Positions 14,597-19,178 of a stretch of DNA of 19,178 nt are shown piece after piece. The translations under genes were made by a program, and so were the position numbers. The notes beneath the pieces are model-generated. The model made no database searches, was not told the DNA's origin, and saw only the letters and a program-made list of their open reading frames with translations. Location: positions 1-19,178 of the forward strand of contig JAPLIW010000453.1 of NCBI GenBank assembly GCA_026388915.1, read 5' to 3'. The stretch comes from Deltaproteobacteria bacterium. GTDB lineage: Bacteria; Desulfobacterota; SM23-61. Position 1 is the stretch's first letter. Each line of letters begins with the position of its first letter.

Positions 14597-16840
14597 TTAG
14601 GGTTGAGCCGGCTTCTCGGGCTGCGGCCGGTAAAGGAAACGGTAGACTTGGGCGCTGCCCATCACCCGGATGACGTAATTCCGGGTCTCCGGGTAGGGGA
14701 TATTCTCCACGAACTCATCGTCCCCCGGAGAGCGCCCGTTGGCCAGCCATTTCCGCACCATGTGGGGCCCGGCATTGTAAGCCGCCAGTGCCAGATGGAC
14801 CTTCCCCCCGAATTCCTCCAGCATCCTGGCAAAATACCAGCTCCCCAGACGGATATTGACCGCCGGGTCGAAAAGCTGCTCCCCCGAGAAACGGCGGATC
14901 TTGAGCTCCCGGGCGATCCGCTTGCCGGTCTGCGGCATGACCTGCATCAATCCCCGGGCCCCCGCCGGAGAAACCGCCTGGACCTGAAACCGGCTCTCCT
15001 CCAGAATGAGGGCGCAGAGGAGGGCGGGGTCCAGGTTGCGGGCCTGGGCGTAACGATCGACCAGGGAGGGGTTCCCCACGGGGTAGGCCAGCCGGTAGAG
15101 AGCTCTTTCTTTATCCGAAGGCTGGCCGGACAGGGGCTTCAGGGTGAATTTCTTCCGGACCAAAAGGTTGGAGCGGTAATATTCTTCGGCTTCGCGGTAC
15201 AGACGGGAGATCTCCATCCACATTTCCTCTAGGTTCGCCCCTTCCCCCTCCGCCGCCTCCAGCTCCTCCGAGGCCAGAGGAAGGAGAGCCATCCGGGTCA
15301 GGAGCCGGCCTTTCTCCAGATGGACGGCCTTGGCTCCCGAAGAGTCGGCTTTGACCTCCAGAAAAGGAGGGAGGGGCGGGTCCTGCAGGGCCGGGAAAGG
15401 CCCTTTGGGAGCCGACGGTGCCCGACCCCGGAGGGACATCAACTGACGGTAATAAGAATGGGGGAATTCCCGGGAAAGCCGGGCGTGGTGTTCTTCCGCC
15501 TCCCGGGGACGACCGCTTTTCTCCAGGGCCTTGCCCGCCCAGTACAGGACCTTTTCCATCCACCGCGAGGGGGGCTCCATATTTTTCAGCTGATCCCATG
15601 TTTGCAGGGCCGGCAACAGGTCGTTTTTCTGGTACGGGATCCAGCCCGCGCTCCACAGGGCGGCGAAACGATACGGGCTCTGGGGGAATTTCTCTCCCGC
15701 TTCCCGGTAGGTAGAGACCGCCGTCTCCAGCTCTCCCAGATCTTCCTGGACGGTCGCTTTCAGGTACAGCGCCTGGGCCAGAAACGAGCTTTGGGGATAA
15801 GCGGCCTGGAATAGAGAAAAAGTGTTCAGCGCTTCTTCTTTCCGGCCGCTTCGCGCCTGGGTCTGAAACTTCCAGAATACACTTTTTTCGGCCATCCCCT
15901 CGTTCCGGGAGTGGCGGATCAGGAGATCGAATAATTCGATCGCCTTCGCATACTGTTTCGTCCGGAAATAGCCCATTCCCCGGTGGAAATAGAGGTCATC
16001 CACCCAGGGTTCTCCGGCATAATGGGAAGGATAACTCAGCGGCGGATATCCCTGAATCTGGTTCATTTCCCGCAGGGCAGCTTCGAAAGAATTGGCCTGG
16101 TAGAACTGGAGGGCCCGGTGGAAGAGGGCTTCCGGGGGGATCTTCTCCTCTGGCGCTTTTTTCTCTTGGATTAAAAACTCCCAGCGGATTCGGGCTTTTT
16201 TCGCGTTGCCGTGAAGCGGATTCTTCAACCACAGTTCCCGGTAGGTCTTCACCGCCTCCGGCCACTGGCTGAGTCCCTCCCTCGCCTGGGCCAGAAGAAA
16301 CCGCCCCTGGGCGTGGGAATCTTTCCAGGGAGCGTCCTGCAAAATCCGGTCACAGGTCTCGACCGCATCGGCGTAATCCCCCCGCTGCAGATAGATCTCC
16401 GCCATCCCCAACCGGGCCTGGGGAACCAACAGGCTCTGCGGATATTGCTGGATCAGGCGCTGGTAGGATCCCAGGCTCTTTTCTCCTTCACCCGTCTTTT
16501 CCAGGGCCTCTCCCTGGGAAAAAAGAGCATAATCCCCGAGCAAAGGATGGGTCTCCGCGGCCCGGGAGAAGGCCTGCGCGGCCTCCGGCCAATTCTGCAG
16601 CCCCCTGAGGGCCTGGCCCTGCATGAAGATCAGGTCGGCGGCCAACCGCGAGTCTTTCGTTTCTTCCCCCAGCCGCTGGAAAACCTTCAGGGCCGGGGCG
16701 TAGTCCCCTTTCCGGTAGGAGAGGAGACCCTGCGCAAACTGCTCCTCGGGGGTGCTCCCGGCCAGCCCCTCACCCGGCGGAGAAAAGGCCCCGCAAAGAA
16801 GGATGAGGCCGCAAATCAGGATTCTTCGAGTGCCGTTCAT
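14597..16840 (-). CDS. Soluble lytic murein transglycosylase, TPR-rich
   Basis: A 747-residue periplasmic peptidoglycan-cleaving enzyme of the Slt70 type. Seen: a signal peptide (MNGTRRILICGLILLCGAF, about 26-28 residues), a long alpha-superhelical region with TPR-like repeats (about 30-480) and a C-terminal lysozyme-like domain (about 580-735) with the catalytic Glu at about 615 in LILEESRF, followed by GLMQVMPQT and AYNAGP. Such enzymes make 1,6-anhydro ends in peptidoglycan for cell-wall turnover. I chose the ATG at 16840 because it starts the signal peptide and overlaps the stop of the SAM-hydrolase-family gene by 4 nt (ATGA); starts further upstream would run through that gene. It is probably translationally coupled to it. 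Confidence 0.93.
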   Translation of the reverse strand: MNGTRRILICGLILLCGAFSPPGEGLAGSTPEEQFAQGLLSYRKGDYAPALKVFQRLGEETKDSRLAADLIFMQGQALRGLQNWPEAAQAFSRAAETHPLLGDYALFSQGEALEKTGEGEKSLGSYQRLIQQYPQSLLVPQARLGMAEIYLQRGDYADAVETCDRILQDAPWKDSHAQGRFLLAQAREGLSQWPEAVKTYRELWLKNPLHGNAKKARIRWEFLIQEKKAPEEKIPPEALFHRALQFYQANSFEAALREMNQIQGYPPLSYPSHYAGEPWVDDLYFHRGMGYFRTKQYAKAIELFDLLIRHSRNEGMAEKSVFWKFQTQARSGRKEEALNTFSLFQAAYPQSSFLAQALYLKATVQEDLGELETAVSTYREAGEKFPQSPYRFAALWSAGWIPYQKNDLLPALQTWDQLKNMEPPSRWMEKVLYWAGKALEKSGRPREAEEHHARLSREFPHSYYRQLMSLRGRAPSAPKGPFPALQDPPLPPFLEVKADSSGAKAVHLEKGRLLTRMALLPLASEELEAAEGEGANLEEMWMEISRLYREAEEYYRSNLLVRKKFTLKPLSGQPSDKERALYRLAYPVGNPSLVDRYAQARNLDPALLCALILEESRFQVQAVSPAGARGLMQVMPQTGKRIARELKIRRFSGEQLFDPAVNIRLGSWYFARMLEEFGGKVHLALAAYNAGPHMVRKWLANGRSPGDDEFVENIPYPETRNYVIRVMGSAQVYRFLYRPQPEKPAQP

Positions 16841-17643
16841 ATCTTTTTGCGCCATTGGATGGTGAAGGAGTTTCCGGGGTTGAGGCCCAGGGTATTCCGC
16901 GCGTTTCCCCGGTTCACCGAAATCTCCAGCAGGCCCCCACTCCCGAAGAGGGCCAGGGGTTGCCCTGGTTTCCCCTCCCCGTAAGTCCGGGAGAGCCGGT
17001 CGATGCTCCACCCCCGGCCCTGGATTTGGAAACGGGTTTCCAGCTTACGGGCATATTCCTGGCGGGTCACATTGGTGATCAGGTTTCCAAAAGAGTCCGC
17101 CCAGAGAACTCGGGCGGTCAGATGCTTCTTTCCCCGGCGGGGTTCGGGAAAGTTCATCCTGACTAGGTTCTTGACCTTCGGCCCGAGTTTTGCGGGGTCC
17201 AGGCCCAGGGATAAGTGCCCGGCCACGGGAGCAAAGACATCCCTCCCCTGGAAGGTATCGCTTACCGGAGTGAGGAAATATTCCTTTCGGGCAATCTTGC
17301 GGGCCCTGATTGCCCCACCGGCGGAGAGAAGGCCGCTGAAGACTCCGTTGTCCGGCCCCACGAAGAAATATTTATCCTTTTCCACCACCACGGCCCTTCG
17401 CTTCGTGCCCACCCCCGGATCGACAACCACCCCATGGACCGTCCCCGGGGGATAATAGGAGTAGGATTTCCGCAAAACGAAAGAGGCCTGCAGGATATTC
17501 TGGGATTCGATCTGGTGGGTGATGTCCACGATAAGGCAGCGGGGATTGACCCTGAGGATCGCCCCTTTCAGGGCCCCCACGTACTCACCGGCCCATCCAA
17601 AATCAGTGATGAGAGTTACGATTCCCGAAGGTTTCTGCCTCAT
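16837..17643 (-). CDS. SAM hydrolase/halogenase-family (DUF62) protein with altered catalytic site
   Basis: A 268-residue member of the S-adenosylmethionine hydroxide adenosyltransferase/chlorinase/fluorinase family, which splits SAM to adenosine and methionine (or adds halide). Seen: TDFGWAGEYVGALKG (13-27), VDPGVGT-K-R (D75, R82), FVGPDNG (94-100) and DTFQGRDVFAPVAGHL (129-144). Family members usually read TFHGRD, and that His is part of the proposed Asp-Arg-His water-activating triad; here it is Gln132 (codon CAG). The Asp and Arg are kept. This suggests loss or change of activity. The ATG at 17643 has no clear Shine-Dalgarno sequence and an in-frame stop lies shortly upstream. It is the first gene of the pair with the transglycosylase. 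Confidence 0.9.
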   Translation of the reverse strand: MRQKPSGIVTLITDFGWAGEYVGALKGAILRVNPRCLIVDITHQIESQNILQASFVLRKSYSYYPPGTVHGVVVDPGVGTKRRAVVVEKDKYFFVGPDNGVFSGLLSAGGAIRARKIARKEYFLTPVSDTFQGRDVFAPVAGHLSLGLDPAKLGPKVKNLVRMNFPEPRRGKKHLTARVLWADSFGNLITNVTRQEYARKLETRFQIQGRGWSIDRLSRTYGEGKPGQPLALFGSGGLLEISVNRGNARNTLGLNPGNSFTIQWRKKI

Positions 17644-17683
17644 AGGGGGTCAATATTTATCAATAATATGATGATCTGATGAT

Positions 17684-17804
17684 CTCGTAAAAAGTCTCTT
17701 GGAGCGTCACCCCGGCGAAAGCCGGGGTCCAGAACATCTTGAAATAACTGGATTCCGGCTTTCGCCGGAATGACGAATTCTATGGAATTGCGACTTTTTA
17801 CGAG
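17684..17804. repeat. MITE-like palindromic repeat, 121 bp
   Basis: Thirteen-nt perfect terminal inverted repeats CTCGTAAAAAGTC (17684-17696) and GACTTTTTACGAG (17792-17804) bound two hairpins: CCCCGGC-GAAA-GCCGGGG (17710-17727) and ATTCCGGC-TTTC-GCCGGAAT (17752-17771). The two hairpins are themselves near-inverted copies (CCAG and CTGG face each other). No ORF is inside. Such GC-hairpin elements are commonly found as dispersed non-autonomous repeats. It sits upstream of the SAM-hydrolase-family gene. Confidence 0.88.
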
Positions 17805-17854
17805 TTCATCAATAATCAATGATCAATCGTCAATGTTCTCGGGTAGTATGTTTT

Positions 17855-17896
17855 TGCTCTTTGCTCTTTGCTCTCTGCTCTATGCTCTATGCTTCT
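17855..17896. repeat. Tandem heptamer repeat at the MBL gene 3' end
   Basis: Five heptamers of the form TGCTCTN (TGCTCTT twice, TGCTCTC, TGCTCTA twice) plus a degenerate TGCTTCT. The last copies overlap the stop codon and final residues of the MBL-fold gene, so unit gain or loss could move its stop. Confidence 0.85.
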
Positions 17897-18576
17897 TTTT
17901 TATACATTTCCAGATAATTCTTGATGTACTTTTCCACTTCGGCCTCCGGCTGGATAATCCCGAAGTGCCCTTCGCAGAGAATGTCGGCCTTTAATCCCAG
18001 CAAAATTCCCATGGACTTTCTCCAGGCGGAAAGGTCCGAGCCGAAGAAATCGGAAAAGGGGCCGTGGATATCCTGTCCGAAGAGGACCCGCTTGCCATCC
18101 CGGTCCAGAATGATGGATAGGGAGCCCGGGGTATGGCCGGGGGTGTGAAGGCAAAGGATTTCTCCCTTTTCGAACTTCAGCACTTCCCGTACTTCATGTA
18201 ACTTGATATCTACCCGGGTGGGGGGAAAGTCCCTGTTGTACCAGTTGGCCGCGGTCTTGACCGGGTCTCCCTTCTCCATGGCGCGGGCATCCAGAGCATG
18301 GGCGATGACCTGGCACCCTGTCCGCTCCCGCAGTGCGGGAATGCCCCCGATGTGATCGATATGACAATGGGTGGCGACCACCGCGGCGAGAGATTTGTGG
18401 CCGAGTCCCAGGGACTCGATATTCTCCAGAAGGACGGGGACGCTCCCGCCCGCACCGGCGTCGATCAAAACGAGTTCCCCCAGGTCCAGAAGGTATACGC
18501 AGCAGTCTTCCGGAGCAGTCAACTCCGAAGATCCGATGACATAGACTCCTCCCACGACTTCACGAAGGTGATTCAT
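17887..18576 (-). CDS. MBL-fold metallo-hydrolase
   Basis: A 229-residue protein of the metallo-beta-lactamase fold. Metal ligands expected of the family are visible: the HxHxDH motif as H70-C-H72-I-D74-H75 (THCHIDHIGG), H148 (TPGHTPGS), D169 (GQDIHG) and H204 (CEGHFG). It lacks an obvious signal peptide, so it is probably cytoplasmic. The pattern is that of glyoxalase-II-like or related thioester/lactone hydrolases, but the substrate is not known. The AAGGTAAGAAA run precedes the ATG. It has its own promoter (18708-18736) and a leader of about 125 nt. The C-terminus ends inside the heptamer repeat. Confidence 0.88.
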   Translation of the reverse strand: MNHLREVVGGVYVIGSSELTAPEDCCVYLLDLGELVLIDAGAGGSVPVLLENIESLGLGHKSLAAVVATHCHIDHIGGIPALRERTGCQVIAHALDARAMEKGDPVKTAANWYNRDFPPTRVDIKLHEVREVLKFEKGEILCLHTPGHTPGSLSIILDRDGKRVLFGQDIHGPFSDFFGSDLSAWRKSMGILLGLKADILCEGHFGIIQPEAEVEKYIKNYLEMYKKEA

Positions 18577-18707
18577 TTTCTTACCTTCTCCCTGTCAACC
18601 GTTGCGAAGAATGGTTCGAAACATCGGCAGGACTTCATTGTCTGTTCGATCAGGAGGGAACCATTCCGGTTTGGGCCATGAATTCGGGTTGGTTATCCCT
18701 TTGTCCC

Positions 18708-18736
18708 AATGTAAGAAATAAGCCGATGGGTGTCAA
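18708..18736 (-). promoter_or_regulatory. Promoter of the MBL-fold gene
   Basis: On the minus strand: a perfect TTGACA (18731-18736), a 17-nt spacer, TACATT (18708-18713). The start point is near 18701, about 125 nt before the ATG at 18576. Confidence 0.7.
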
Positions 18737-18740
18737 GTCG

Positions 18741-18760
18741 AATCCATTCAAATCCATTCA
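18741..18760. repeat. Tandem decamer just upstream of the MBL promoter
   Basis: AATCCATTCA occurs twice, back to back, ending 5 nt before the -35 box (reading the minus strand). A 10-bp period is one helical turn, as expected for paired activator sites. Confidence 0.6.
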
Positions 18761-18923
18761 AATGAAAGAGACGAAGGGAAGCTGGGAATTTTTTGCCCCC
18801 TTCTTGTCCAAATTTGATTTCCCGCCAACAATATTGTACCCCGCCATGGGCCCGACACTTTCCCGGAATGACAAAAAAAACAAGAATTCCAGACCATTAC
18901 GGAATGAAATCACCGGAAAGGGG

Positions 18924-18940
18924 TTGGCATATGAATTGCG
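18924..18940 (+). promoter_or_regulatory. Candidate sigma54 promoter
   Basis: TTGGCATATGAATTGCG has GG and GC exactly 10 nt apart (18926-18927 and 18938-18939), as in the -24/-12 element of RpoN promoters (TGGCAC-N5-TTGC). It lies about 145 nt before the partial membrane-protein gene and points to it. The match after GGCA is imperfect. Confidence 0.45.
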
Positions 18941-19071
18941 TTACCCCCTCCTAGCATGACTTTCCCGGCAGCCCGCATAACGCACAGGCTGGTTTTGAAG
19001 GCGGAGCGGCCGGGCTGTCCGAAAAATTCAGGGGAACCGTTGACCCCATCAGAGCCAGGGAGGGCTTGATG

Positions 19072-19078
19072 AAGGAGG
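19072..19078 (+). promoter_or_regulatory. Ribosome binding site of the partial terminal gene
   Basis: AAGGAGG, 6 nt before the GTG at 19085-19087; an ideal Shine-Dalgarno sequence and spacing. Confidence 0.7.
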
Positions 19079-19084
19079 AACGTA

Positions 19085-19178
19085 GTGCTTTTTTATGGCC
19101 TATCCCTGGTACTCACCCTTTTTCCCTACATTCCGACTCTCCTATCACACCTCCTGATAGGGTTCTTTAATTTCTTGG
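19085..19178 (+). CDS. 5' end of a membrane-protein gene, cut by the window edge
   Basis: From GTG at 19085 the frame stays open to the end of the window: 31 codons starting MLFYGLSLVLTLF, followed by YIPTLLSHLLIGFFNFL. The peptide is strongly hydrophobic with one likely transmembrane segment or more. An ideal Shine-Dalgarno sequence and a possible sigma54 promoter lie upstream. The ATG at 19094-19096 is in another frame and meets a stop within about 20 codons. No family can be named from so little. Confidence 0.55.
   Translation, partial: MLFYGLSLVLTLFPYIPTLLSHLLIGFFNFL

Larger units (their letters stand above)
18577..19084. other. Intergenic region with two promoters
   Basis: This gap of about 500 nt separates divergent genes. 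It holds the MBL promoter with its tandem decamer (18708-18760), a sigma54-like site (18924-18940) and an inverted pair CAGCCCG/CGGGCTG near 18970-19018. A 93-codon frame at 18678-18959 overlaps these sites and has no good ribosome site, so I do not call it. Confidence 0.5.

Noticed and set aside
18678..18959. A 93-codon plus-strand frame in the right-hand gap
   Set aside because: No ribosome site, no family resemblance, and it overlaps the MBL promoter and the sigma54-like site.

Overview
The window looks like ordinary chromosome from a GC-rich, Gram-negative, probably anaerobic bacterium. The lineage is inferred: the B12-type radical SAM enzyme, the MshEN-type secretion/pilus ATPase, the tig-clpP-clpX cluster and AT-rich inverted repeats between genes would fit a Desulfobacterota (deltaproteobacterial) genome. 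No phage, transposase, integrase, CRISPR array or rRNA was seen. Two tRNA genes are present.

Layout. (1) 1-3006: a G/C-tract palindrome, an MFS transporter on the minus strand and, divergently, a fumarase/aspartase-superfamily lyase preceded by a tiny leader-like ORF. (2) 3049-6044: a minus-strand operon with its own sigma70-type promoter. It encodes a GspE/PilB-family ATPase with four tandem c-di-GMP-binding-type MshEN motifs at the N-terminus and a double zinc ribbon at the C-terminus, then a cyclic-nucleotide-binding-fold protein with no DNA-binding domain. (3) 6159-8731: minus-strand single genes: an FAD/NAD(P) oxidoreductase, a small lipoprotein with a near-consensus promoter and a terminator, and an HD-domain phosphohydrolase. 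(4) 8857-9083: a 227-bp element bounded by 32-nt inverted repeats. (5) 9148-12420: the protein quality-control operon tig-clpP-clpX (trigger factor, Clp protease, unfoldase). (6) 12438-14361: an inverted repeat, a tRNA promoter, tRNA-Val(UAC) and tRNA-Asp(GUC), a strong terminator and a B12-binding-type radical SAM gene directly after it. (7) 14437-17643: an inverted repeat, then a minus-strand pair overlapping by 4 nt: a SAM-hydrolase-family (DUF62) protein with Gln at the usual catalytic His, and a TPR-rich soluble lytic transglycosylase. (8) 17684-19178: a MITE-like palindromic repeat, a heptamer repeat overlapping the end of an MBL-fold hydrolase, that gene's promoter with a tandem decamer beside it, a possible sigma54 promoter and the 5' end of a membrane-protein gene cut by the window edge.

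Most of the window is housekeeping or single genes. The least ordinary part is the two-gene operon at 3049-5869: a motor ATPase of the pilus/secretion type with duplicated c-di-GMP-sensor modules and an added zinc-ribbon tail, paired with a cNMP-fold protein and with no pilus or secretion genes beside it. The Gln-for-His SAM hydrolase homologue and the 227-bp foldback element are the next most notable. All start choices and promoters were read by eye; none was tested by search.
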